Shown here: one piece after another, positions 54,811 to 62,332 of the stretch
Layout: each line of letters opens with the position of its first letter
Position numbering within the stretch: the first letter of the stretch is position 1
Origin: Halodesulfovibrio sp.
GTDB taxonomy: Bacteria > Desulfobacterota > Desulfovibrionia > Desulfovibrionales > Desulfovibrionaceae
Direction of reading: 5' to 3'
Assembly: GCF_025210605.1 (NCBI RefSeq)
Contig: NZ_JAOARI010000035.1
Span: 62,001 to 126,000 of the forward strand
DNA length: 64,000 bases
The notes under the pieces: model-generated
Databases searched by the model: none
What the model saw: only the letters and a program-made list of their open reading frames with translations
What the model was told of the DNA's origin: nothing
Translations under genes and position numbers: made by a program

Positions 54811-55093
54811 TTCGGACTCCGTTACCAAAAGGAAGGTATCCTTTTACTTCCGGACAAGATATGTCTTCTTTCTCAAAAACACTTACTGGAATCATTTCCT
54901 CTAAGTCTTTCTGAACCTTCTGGGATACATCCTCAGACATGCTGCTGAAAAGTACAAACGGTTCATCTGTCGGCAACATTCTTGGCTTTTGACTATGCTC
55001 TTCTGCCACAAGTTCACGGATACCGCGGTCATCAAGCTTCGGTGCTGCCGGAGCGTGTAATACAGACTCAGAATTAGCATTAAATAAAGGCAT
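54797..55093 (-). CDS. Small FliG C-domain paralog B (98 aa) with FliH-like leader
   Basis: Starts at ATG 55093 inside the 3' end of the preceding gene, after GGAGGATACA. The leader MPLFNANSESVLHAPAAPK is followed by LDDRGIRELVAEE, like FliG LDGRGIRELLKEV. VLFSSMSEDVSQKVQKDLEEMIP then aligns with FliG VFFSNMSERASKMIKEDLEIMGP. The end NAFI matches the family ending NDVFV in FliG. The part after the torque helix is degenerate. In E. coli FliG numbering, the torque residues R281, D288 and R297 are replaced by Asp, Lys and Ser, while D289 is kept. It has no FliG N or middle domain, so it cannot bind FliF like FliG. The function is unknown. Confidence 0.8.
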   Translation of the reverse strand: MPLFNANSESVLHAPAAPKLDDRGIRELVAEEHSQKPRMLPTDEPFVLFSSMSEDVSQKVQKDLEEMIPVSVFEKEDISCPEVKGYLPFGNGVRNAFI

Positions 55094-55514
55094 TGTATCC
55101 TCCAGATTCAGTAACAACACGTCCTTTCATTTTCAGACGGTCGATAACCTGTTGCGGGTTTCCAGCAATATCAGATAACTTTGTAGACACATTTTCCGGT
55201 AAATTTTCTTTAAATGCCCTAACAGCACTTTCGGAAATATTACTGTAGAGAACTTCTCTTCTTGCCCCAGCTGCACTATTGTGCAGCTGCGCCATACCGG
55301 AGTAGCCTTTTGCATTAAGCAGTTCACGAGCACCGCGGTCATCAAATTTAGGCATTGTTGCACTGGCAACATCTGCTTTGGCGCGGAAATCCTGACGAGG
55401 CTTTCTCATATTGCTGCCTGATGCTTCATTCAATAAATCGCTAATACCGCGATCATCCAACTTTGGCGCTGCCGGAGCAAATGCGATTGATTCTGAAAGA
55501 CTAGACAAATACAT
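55080..55514 (-). CDS. Small FliG C-domain paralog A (144 aa) with FliH-like leader
   Basis: Starts at ATG 55514 inside the 3' end of fliG, after GAGGAGG. A leader (MYLSSLSESIAFAPAAPK) and one half-repeat (LDDRGISDLLNEAS) lead to a full-length FliG C-terminal domain from FDDRGARELL to the end. It is collinear with FliG for 39 residues, then matches SNISE, TKLSDIAG and RLKMKGRV. In E. coli FliG numbering the torque residues K264, R281 and D289 are replaced by Asn, Ser and Asn, while 288 is Glu (as in FliG here) and 297 is Lys. It lacks the FliF-binding and middle domains. Stop and next start overlap by 14 nt. It could be a switch modulator or a relic, but the frame is intact. Confidence 0.82.
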   Translation of the reverse strand: MYLSSLSESIAFAPAAPKLDDRGISDLLNEASGSNMRKPRQDFRAKADVASATMPKFDDRGARELLNAKGYSGMAQLHNSAAGARREVLYSNISESAVRAFKENLPENVSTKLSDIAGNPQQVIDRLKMKGRVVTESGGYNAFI

Positions 55515-56502
55515 CGTTGCCTCCTCGTCCGATAGCAATACGTCCTTCCATTTCGAGACGGCGAACAATCTTTACAATAGTCTGCTGTGCACCCTCTACA
55601 TCGGAAAGCTTTGTAGGCCCCATGATCTCCAGATCTTCTTTGATCATTTTGGATGCACGCTCGGACATGTTGCTGAAGAATACGTCCTGCATATCTTCGG
55701 ATGCGCCTTTGAGTGCCAATGTCATATCGTCGTTGGATACTTCTTTCAGCAATTCGCGGATACCGCGACCATCCAAGGTTGCCACGTCTTCGAATACGAA
55801 CATGAGGTTTCGAATGTCTTCTGCCATCTGTACAGATTCTTCTTCGATCTCTGCGAGTACTTCTTCTTCTGTAGCGCGATCCACTGCGTTGAGAATTTCT
55901 GCAACTGCAGCAACGCCGCCCACTTTTTTGCCTTCCTTGCCGCCCATTGCGATAAGCTGGCTCTGCAATACTTTGTCTACTGCCATAAGCATATCTTCCG
56001 GTACTGCTTCGAGACGGGCAAGACGCATAAGCACTTCTGGTCTGATACCGGCAGGGAGCATCTGGATAAGCTCTGCTGCCTGATCTGAATGCAGGTGACC
56101 AAGAATAAGTGCCAGTGTCTGCGGGTGCTCGTTACGTAAAATCTGAGCAAGAATTCGAGGACTGACGTTTTCAAGTTCGCGGAACGGTGCAGGCCCGTTA
56201 TCCAGTTCCAGAGTATCCATGATGTACTTAGCGGTTTCGCTATCGAGGTTTTTAAGAAGCATTCTTCGGGTAGCATCTTCACCACCGGAAATCATTTCTT
56301 TACCTGCAATCATGGAGTGATGAAACTCGCGTAAAATATCTTCTACATCTTCTTTAGGAACTGTATCCAGCTCCATCATGGCTTTTGAAATATGAGCAAT
56401 GTCTGCACGGTCAAGACGTTTGAATGTCTCGGCGGTAAACTTGTCTCCCATTGCCAGAAGCAGTACGGCGGTTTTTTCCGCGCCTTTAAGCTGAGTGGCC
56501 AA
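55501..56502 (-). CDS. fliG: Flagellar motor switch protein FliG
   Basis: A 333-residue switch protein. The N-terminal FliF-binding part is KGAEKTAVLLLAMGDKFTAE. The middle domain has NEHPQTLALILGHL (the EHPQ motif) and the C-terminal torque domain starts at LDGRGIRELLKEV. In E. coli numbering it keeps K264, R281 and D289, with Glu for D288 and Lys for R297, so it should be a working rotor protein. Its start overlaps fliF by 17 bp. Its last codons (GGA GGC AAC GAT) supply both the ribosome site and the start codon of the next gene. Confidence 0.97.
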   Translation of the reverse strand: MATQLKGAEKTAVLLLAMGDKFTAETFKRLDRADIAHISKAMMELDTVPKEDVEDILREFHHSMIAGKEMISGGEDATRRMLLKNLDSETAKYIMDTLELDNGPAPFRELENVSPRILAQILRNEHPQTLALILGHLHSDQAAELIQMLPAGIRPEVLMRLARLEAVPEDMLMAVDKVLQSQLIAMGGKEGKKVGGVAAVAEILNAVDRATEEEVLAEIEEESVQMAEDIRNLMFVFEDVATLDGRGIRELLKEVSNDDMTLALKGASEDMQDVFFSNMSERASKMIKEDLEIMGPTKLSDVEGAQQTIVKIVRRLEMEGRIAIGRGGNDVFV

Positions 56503-58111
56503 CTTTATGTCCTCCAGAATCTTTAAGCCAAGACTTCAAGATGCCTACAGCTTGTTCCATGTTCTGCTCTGAAATCTGCAATGCATGCGCTTTAATATCT
56601 TCAATTTTCTTAAGTGCATCCAAAGCGTCGAGCTCTTCTTCACCTTCAATAAGTGCTATACGTTCTTCACCCATCGGAAGCCCTTCAAGACCTTCCATAA
56701 CCTCGCCTGCTTCAACCTTAGGTCGAATCAGTGCAAGAATTACCGGACGAACGATAAGCAGGAGGAAGAGGAAAACCAGTACGGCGTTAAGAATCGGTTT
56801 ACCCATGCGTAATGCATAGTCACCAATAACCTCTGCAAGGCTGCGTTCGCGTTCCACATTCAGCTCGCCAAAGGCGATACAGGAAACTTCAATTGCGTCA
56901 CCGCGTGCTGTTTCAAAGCCAACTGCATTGGAAACCAGTGCTTTGATTCGAGCCATCTCTTCTTCAGAACGCGGGGTAAAAGCCATAGCCCCGGTATCTG
57001 CATTTTCTGCGTAGGTGCCATCCACAACAACCGCAATACTCAAGCGATCAACCTGACCTACAGGGGTCACGATGTTCTGCTCTTCTTTGTTGATTTCGTA
57101 GTTGATAGTGGAAGTTTCGCGAGTTGCATCCTGCTGGCTTACGCTACCGTTAACACCGTCACCTCTAAAGTTTGCATCAGGAGTTCCTGCTGCAAGGTTG
57201 GCACTGCCTTTGGTAGTTTCTGCGCTTTTCTGTTCAGAACGAACAACGGCGCCATCAGGATCAAATGTTTCTTTGCGAATTGTGCGCTGGCTAAAATCAA
57301 GGTCTGCGTTAACTTTTGCGATAACCTTGCCTGCACCGATGATAGGGTACAGAAGCTCCTGAATACGCAATTCCAGATTTCGCTGAATGGTCTGCTTGTG
57401 GTCAAACTGTGTAGCTGTCATGCCCTCGATAGAAGTTTCATCTTCAGGATGATACAGCACAGTGCCTTTGGTATCTGCTACAGAGACACGACCTTTTTCC
57501 AGACCCTCAACTGACATGGTTAAGAGATTGACAATTGCTGTCACATCTTTATCTGTCATTTTTTTGCCTTCACCAAGGTTCAAAACAACAGAAGCGGACG
57601 GCGGAAGCTCTTCCTCAATGAACAAGCTTTTTTGAGGAATAACAAGATGGACTCGAGCAGACTCTACAGAAGGAAACTCTGTAATAGTACGGCTCAATTC
57701 ACCCTGAAGAGCACGCTGGTAATTAATTTTCTGAACAAACTCTGTTTGACCGACTTTTACTTCGTCAAAGACTTCGAAGCCAATGCCCTGCCCAGTTAAA
57801 CCACCATCACCGGCGATCTTAATGCGCATATCGTAGACTTTGTCAGCAGGTACAAGAATGGTGGAACCGCTGTTTTCCAAGCTGTAGGGAACCTTTTCAG
57901 CCTGTAAAACTTTTACGATTCTATTCGCATCTTCGAGTGCTAAGTTAGCATACAACAGCTGCATATCAGGTCTGTTAAGCCAGAACAGCAAGGCGAAAAA
58001 TACGCCCAGCACCGTAACGGCAAGACCGCCGATAAATACCCTTTGCGAGAGGGTAATACTCGACCAGAAATTTTTTGTGCGATCGACTGCATCGTTTAAC
58101 ATGGGGGACAT
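56486..58111 (-). CDS. fliF: Flagellar MS-ring protein FliF
   Basis: A 541-residue protein with TM1 at about 24-46 and TM2 near 440-462 (ILNAVLVFLFLLLIVRPVIL). The ring-building motifs LLYANLALEDANRIVKVLQ and YQRALQGELSRTI are present. The C-terminal tail binds FliG. It forms the base on which the rotor and export gate assemble. GGAGTAAATA precedes the ATG at 58111. Confidence 0.97.
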   Translation of the reverse strand: MSPMLNDAVDRTKNFWSSITLSQRVFIGGLAVTVLGVFFALLFWLNRPDMQLLYANLALEDANRIVKVLQAEKVPYSLENSGSTILVPADKVYDMRIKIAGDGGLTGQGIGFEVFDEVKVGQTEFVQKINYQRALQGELSRTITEFPSVESARVHLVIPQKSLFIEEELPPSASVVLNLGEGKKMTDKDVTAIVNLLTMSVEGLEKGRVSVADTKGTVLYHPEDETSIEGMTATQFDHKQTIQRNLELRIQELLYPIIGAGKVIAKVNADLDFSQRTIRKETFDPDGAVVRSEQKSAETTKGSANLAAGTPDANFRGDGVNGSVSQQDATRETSTINYEINKEEQNIVTPVGQVDRLSIAVVVDGTYAENADTGAMAFTPRSEEEMARIKALVSNAVGFETARGDAIEVSCIAFGELNVERERSLAEVIGDYALRMGKPILNAVLVFLFLLLIVRPVILALIRPKVEAGEVMEGLEGLPMGEERIALIEGEEELDALDALKKIEDIKAHALQISEQNMEQAVGILKSWLKDSGGHKVGHSA

Positions 58112-58160
58112 TATTTACTCCGAAAAATACAGTTAATAAAAGGCGATATAACAGTGTGGA

Positions 58161-58487
58161 CTAGAACTGCATTTTGCTGATTTCGTTGTATGCGCTAAGA
58201 ACTTTGTTACGCACGGCAGACGTAAGGTTCATAGCTACACTTGCTTTTTGCAACGTAATCATAAGTTCGTGTACGTTTTGCTGTTCACCTGAGGCAAAAG
58301 ACTCAACCATAACAGCTTTTTCCTGCTGCATGTCGTTTACTTTCTTCACAGATGCTTCAACAGTTTCCAAAAAGGATGTGCTTGGCTTTTCTTCGGATGC
58401 AGTGGACTGCTGCACCTTTTTGTTGCCAGTGGCAAAATTATTTAATGCTTCGGAATATGCTTTCATTCCAACATTCTGAATAGACAT
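58161..58487 (-). CDS. fliE: Flagellar hook-basal body protein FliE
   Basis: A 108-residue rod-MS ring adaptor. SFLETVEASVKKVNDMQQ and NVHELMITLQKASVAMNLTSAVRNKVLSAYNEISKMQF, read in parts, match the FliE C-terminal helices. AGGAGTAAGTC precedes the ATG. The gene lies 22 bp after flgC and 49 bp before fliF. Confidence 0.96.
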   Translation of the reverse strand: MSIQNVGMKAYSEALNNFATGNKKVQQSTASEEKPSTSFLETVEASVKKVNDMQQEKAVMVESFASGEQQNVHELMITLQKASVAMNLTSAVRNKVLSAYNEISKMQF

Positions 58488-58509
58488 GACTTACTCCTGA
58501 CTAACCGGC

Positions 58510-58950
58510 TTAGCCGCGACCAAGCTCTAACGCTTTGTTATACATAGTTTTGACAGCATCCATTGAGGAAATGTTTGCTTCGTAGCTGCGCTGGGCAGTC
58601 ATCATGCTTGCCATTTCTTCAACAACGTTAATGTCCGGATAAAAAACGTATCCTTCCTCATTAGCGTCCGGATGCCCCGGCTCGTAAACACGCTTCAGCG
58701 GGCGGTCATCCTGAGCAACCTGCTGTACACGTACGCCACGCAGGTCTCTATCCATTGCAGACTGCATCTGCTTGCTGAAAGGATGATCAACTTCAGTTGC
58801 TTGCAACACAACAGTCTTACGTCTGTAAGGACCACCTTCCGGTGTGCGTGTTGTTTTAGCGTTTGCAAGGTTCATTGAAATAATGTTCATGCTTGTACGC
58901 TCAGTACTGAGCGCAGAAGCTCCGATATCGAGTGCTGTCATGAAATCCAT
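58510..58950 (-). CDS. flgC: Flagellar basal-body rod protein FlgC
   Basis: A 146-residue proximal rod protein with ALDIGASALSTERTSMNIISMNLANAKT at the start and MMTAQRSYEANISSMDAVKTMYNKALELGRG at the end (both read in parts). NPDANEEGYVFYPDIN-like HPDANEEGYVFYPD is a FlgC mark. Its ATG overlaps the flgB stop by one base (TAATG). Confidence 0.96.
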   Translation of the reverse strand: MDFMTALDIGASALSTERTSMNIISMNLANAKTTRTPEGGPYRRKTVVLQATEVDHPFSKQMQSAMDRDLRGVRVQQVAQDDRPLKRVYEPGHPDANEEGYVFYPDINVVEEMASMMTAQRSYEANISSMDAVKTMYNKALELGRG

Positions 58951-59360
58951 TATTTAGCTCCACTTGAAATGACGTTTTTCATTCCGTCAAAATTGCTTTT
59001 TACCACTGTTGCCAGTGTGTTGTAGCGCATGGTGTTTTTAGCCATAATTGCCATTTCTTTATCCATGTCCACGCGGTCTTCACCGTGAACAACACGAAGC
59101 GGCATTTTCTTTTCCCATTCAGGACCGAAGTTTTTCGGATCAAACGCCGCCGGAACATGGTTACCGGCAGTACGGGTCATTTTGCCACGACCATCAATAT
59201 TCAGCGCTTTTTGAAGATCTTCTTCAAATTTCACCCTACGAGCGAGATACCCCGGGGTCTTAATGTTAGCCATGTTACTCATGACAACATTCTGACGCTG
59301 CAACTGCATGTCCATAACTTTTGCACTGAGCAGTGTATGAGTTTCAAATAAACCTTTCAT
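58950..59360 (-). CDS. flgB: Flagellar basal-body rod protein FlgB
   Basis: A 136-residue proximal rod protein and the first gene of the flgB-fliI operon. VMSNMANIKTPGYLARRVKFEEDL is the rod-family motif and DKEMAIMAKNTMRYNTLATVV the C-terminal helix. GGGAGG lies upstream of the ATG. The leader from the sigma-54 start is about 64 nt. Confidence 0.96.
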   Translation of the reverse strand: MKGLFETHTLLSAKVMDMQLQRQNVVMSNMANIKTPGYLARRVKFEEDLQKALNIDGRGKMTRTAGNHVPAAFDPKNFGPEWEKKMPLRVVHGEDRVDMDKEMAIMAKNTMRYNTLATVVKSNFDGMKNVISSGAK

Positions 59361-59434
59361 GCAGGTATCCTCCCTTTCACTAAAAAATCTTGCCGACAGT
59401 TTTTTTGTAAAATTGCCAACAGCACTTATTATAA

Positions 59435-59450
59435 AGCAAAAGGTGTTCCA
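59435..59450 (-). promoter_or_regulatory. Sigma-54 promoter of the flgB-fliI operon
   Basis: Minus strand TGGAACACCTTTTGCT has the -24 GG and -12 GC in exact spacing, matching TGGCACGNNNNTTGCW at most positions. Predicted start is near 59424. Confidence 0.78.
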
Positions 59451-59522
59451 CTTTTTTATATTGTTGATTTTGTTTATATTTTTTAGAAATTGTCATTTTT
59501 TTATAATAGCAGGTACGGAAAA

Positions 59523-59540
59523 GTGACGGAGATTTGTCAC
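59523..59540. promoter_or_regulatory. Candidate enhancer-binding site between divergent sigma-54 promoters
   Basis: GTGAC (59523-59527) and GTCAC (59536-59540) form an inverted repeat with an 8-bp spacer. It lies about 70 bp from the flgB promoter and 30 bp from the TPR-gene promoter, so a FlrC/NtrC-like activator could serve both. This is inference. Confidence 0.4.
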
Positions 59541-59567
59541 AGATACAAAGGGGATAGGAGTATTTAC

Positions 59568-59583
59568 TGGCACAGTAGTTGCT
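59568..59583 (+). promoter_or_regulatory. Sigma-54 promoter of the TPR gene
   Basis: TGGCACAGTAGTTGCT matches the -24/-12 consensus at every conserved position except one. The predicted start is near 59594, 85 nt before the TPR start codon. Confidence 0.85.
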
Positions 59584-59678
59584 TAATTTTCTGTAACCAC
59601 TCAAAAGAAGAACTATTTTCCTACACGCCTAATCGTGTAACCCTGTGGGGATTTAGCTAAACTAAATAAGGATACAGC

Positions 59679-60233
59679 ATGAGCGATTACCAGACATTAA
59701 AAGTACTTGGCGAATACAATCTCGCATTAGGCGATACCCAGAAAGCAGTTGAATGCTTTACAGGCGCTATGGAGCTTAACAGCGAATCTGCTGAACCGCT
59801 TTTGGGGCTTGCGGCAGTATGTATTTTTGACGGAGACTATGACTCCGCATTAACATTATATATGAAAGCTGCCACACTGGAAAAAAGTGCACGGGCACAC
59901 GCAGGTATCGGTCTTGTTCTTGCTGAACAGGGTAGAAACGATGAAAGTTTTACCCACTTCCTTACAGCATTATCCATTGACCCTGTGGACAAAGTAGCAC
60001 TCAACTGCTTGCTTCAGCAGGGATACAGCACAGAACGTATCGACGAAATTCTTCCAGCATTTGCCCGCGCCTTAGAAGAAGACGATACTGACACAGCAGT
60101 ACGCTTCTCTTACGCAACTTGTCTTTTCTCTACTGACCGTAAAGAAGAATCTATTGCTGAATTCAAAGAAATTTTACGCATTGACCCCGAACATGAAGCA
60201 GCAAAAGAAGTGCTAGCACATATTGCAGCATAA
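59679..60233 (+). CDS. TPR-repeat protein under a sigma-54 promoter
   Basis: A 184-residue soluble protein made of about four to five tetratricopeptide repeats (LKVLGEYNLALGDTQKAVECF, GLAAVCIFDGDYDSALTLY, GIGLVLAEQGRNDESFTHFL, SYATCLFSTDRKEESIAEF). TPRs mediate protein contacts. Its divergent placement from flgB, with its own strong sigma-54 promoter, suggests it belongs to the flagellar regulon, perhaps as an assembly or export helper. No signal peptide is seen, so it is probably cytoplasmic. Confidence 0.9.
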   Translation: MSDYQTLKVLGEYNLALGDTQKAVECFTGAMELNSESAEPLLGLAAVCIFDGDYDSALTLYMKAATLEKSARAHAGIGLVLAEQGRNDESFTHFLTALSIDPVDKVALNCLLQQGYSTERIDEILPAFARALEEDDTDTAVRFSYATCLFSTDRKEESIAEFKEILRIDPEHEAAKEVLAHIAA

Positions 60234-60259
60234 CTACTTTTTATTGTTTGTAAAAAAAG

Positions 60260-60312
60260 CAAGGCACTCTATACTGAGATCTCTCTCAGTACAGAGTGCC
60301 TTATTTTTTATT
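60260..60312 (+). terminator. Terminator after the TPR gene
   Basis: AAGGCACTCTATACTGAG pairs with CTCAGTACAGAGTGCCTT (one mismatch) around a short loop, followed by a T-rich run. Confidence 0.9.
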
Positions 60313-60478
60313 CAGTTCCCTAACTATGCTTTTTTATGTAACAATATAAGGAGGTATTCTAGATACGTTAGGTGTTTTTTTCCAATCAGCGAAATGGGAT
60401 AACAAAACCAGCACATACGTTTTGTTGTCATGTGGCAAAATTCATCCTGCACAATCTAAATACAACAGGGAGTTAGAT

Positions 60479-62263
60479 ATGGCAGGAGACACAGCTACAG
60501 CCAATAAGAAGACAAGCGGGAAACAAAGCATTGAACCCCGCTGCCAGCTTTTTTCTTCGAAAGATTCAATGCAAACAATGATACTGAATTCCCCGCTATG
60601 GGAGTTCTGGTATGCCGCCGACGGAACACTCGAAGTTGTTTCCAATGCCTGTGAAGCTTGCTGCGGGTATGAGGCAGAGCATTTTTATCGCAATCCCCGT
60701 TTCATGGAAGCAATTCTAGTTGAAGACCATCTACCACTTTGGAAAACGCTATGGCGTAAACTGAATGATGGTGATGAGTACGCATGCGCTGAGTTTCAAA
60801 TTCGTCTCCCGAACGGCGAAAAGAAATGGAAAAAATTTGAAGCCAGCCGTGCAGTAGATGCACAAGGCTGTTACTGCGGAGTGCGGGCATTTTGCCACGA
60901 CATAACTTCCCAGCATAACATCTTAAAACAACTCGAATATTCCACATGGCACGATAGCCTTACGAAACTTCCCAACCGCTCAAAATGCCTTGAGAAAATC
61001 AACGAAGCACTCGCACGGGCTAAAAATTCCTGCAACTGGGATTTTGCTGTCATCTACATCGATATTGACCGCTTTAAAAACATCAACGACTCCCTCGGTC
61101 ATGCAGCAGGCGACACCATTCTTTGCAACCTTGCCAACCGCCTGAAAGCCTCCATGTACGGGATAGAAAATGTTTTCAGAATCGGAGGAGATGAATTTGT
61201 CCTGATGTATGAAGATACCGCAGGACATGACGCCGTACACCGCTTCCTTAAAAACCTCATCAGCAATATAAAACGTCCCATCATCTGGAACAACAAACAT
61301 ATACATATGTCTGCCAGCTTCGGAATAATGTTTGCCGATCCAGAAACGGATACTGCCGATCGCTATCTGCAAAACGCCCATGTAGCTCTCAACCATGGTC
61401 GTTCCAATGGCACAGAAAGCGTCGCTGTATACGATTCACAAGTTTTTTCCCAAGCTCTCAAGCTTATCAGCATGGAGCTTGATTTACACAACGCCCTTAT
61501 CAACGATGAATTTTTTCTTGAGTACCAGCCAGTTGTCGAGACAAGAAGCCGTGCCATCACTGGATTTGAGGCACTTGTTCGCTGGAAAAATAGTCAGGGA
61601 CACATTATCTCCCCGACAAAGTTCATTCCGCTAGCTGAAGAGACAGGGCTGATTTTAAAACTTGGGGAATGGGTTCTGATGGAAGCGTGTTCCACCCTTG
61701 CAGGATGGCGCAAAACAAATCCTCTATTCGAACAGCTCAAAATCAATGTGAACCTTTCTGCGCGCCAGCTTTCTGACCTGACATTAACAGAGACCGTCGC
61801 ACGGATTTTACAAGAAACAAATCTGCCGCCAGACTGTTTACGCCTTGAAGTAACTGAAACTATGCTTATGGAAAACCCTGACTACGCTGACAGCACATTA
61901 CGCAGGCTCAGAGAGTTAGGTGTTGAGTTATGCATTGATGATTTTGGCACAGGGTATTCTTCTCTCATGTACCTGCAACAATTTCCTATCAGCAACTTAA
62001 AAATTGATCGAAGCTTTGTGACTGACATGGAAAAAAACCCAGCCAACTATGAAATTGTCAAAGCTGTTATTGCACTGGCACACGCGCTCGGGTTGACGGT
62101 AGTAGCGGAAGGTGTGGAAGAAGAAGAGCAGCGGATAATGCTACAGGAAGCGGGTTGTGATTTTGCACAAGGCTACTTATTTTCGCGTCCAATTAATCCT
62201 CAGGAAATACCAGACACGGTACAATATATGCAACCAGCAACACAGTATCTGCAAGCAGAGTAG
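60479..62263 (+). CDS. PAS-GGDEF-EAL cyclic-di-GMP signalling protein
   Basis: A protein of 594 residues from the ATG at 60479, after AGGGAG. A PAS domain spans about 40-150, followed by GGDEF at about 165-320 (signature RIGGDEFVLMYED intact) and EAL at about 335-590. The inhibitory RxxD I-site before GGDEF is absent (YGIE instead). The EAL residues for catalysis are present: EALVRW, NVNLSARQL, EVTETM, DDFGTGYSS, LKIDRSF, AEGVEEEE and FAQGYLF. It should be able to break down c-di-GMP, and may also make it. No membrane segment is seen. Confidence 0.93.
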   Translation: MAGDTATANKKTSGKQSIEPRCQLFSSKDSMQTMILNSPLWEFWYAADGTLEVVSNACEACCGYEAEHFYRNPRFMEAILVEDHLPLWKTLWRKLNDGDEYACAEFQIRLPNGEKKWKKFEASRAVDAQGCYCGVRAFCHDITSQHNILKQLEYSTWHDSLTKLPNRSKCLEKINEALARAKNSCNWDFAVIYIDIDRFKNINDSLGHAAGDTILCNLANRLKASMYGIENVFRIGGDEFVLMYEDTAGHDAVHRFLKNLISNIKRPIIWNNKHIHMSASFGIMFADPETDTADRYLQNAHVALNHGRSNGTESVAVYDSQVFSQALKLISMELDLHNALINDEFFLEYQPVVETRSRAITGFEALVRWKNSQGHIISPTKFIPLAEETGLILKLGEWVLMEACSTLAGWRKTNPLFEQLKINVNLSARQLSDLTLTETVARILQETNLPPDCLRLEVTETMLMENPDYADSTLRRLRELGVELCIDDFGTGYSSLMYLQQFPISNLKIDRSFVTDMEKNPANYEIVKAVIALAHALGLTVVAEGVEEEEQRIMLQEAGCDFAQGYLFSRPINPQEIPDTVQYMQPATQYLQAE

Positions 62264-62332
62264 CGCCGGAAGAAACCCAGCACTTTTCAAAAAACAATCG
62301 ACAGGCACGTACCGGCACCGTAATCTAATGCA

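Noticed and set aside
54797-55514. Small FliG-like genes as an assembly artefact or broken fliG
   Set aside because: fliG is complete, the copies are strongly diverged in sequence, and each has its own ribosome site and open frame, so misassembly is unlikely.
55411-56088. 225-codon plus-strand frame antisense to fliG
   Set aside because: Antisense to a conserved gene; Cys, His and Phe-rich composition typical of such shadows.
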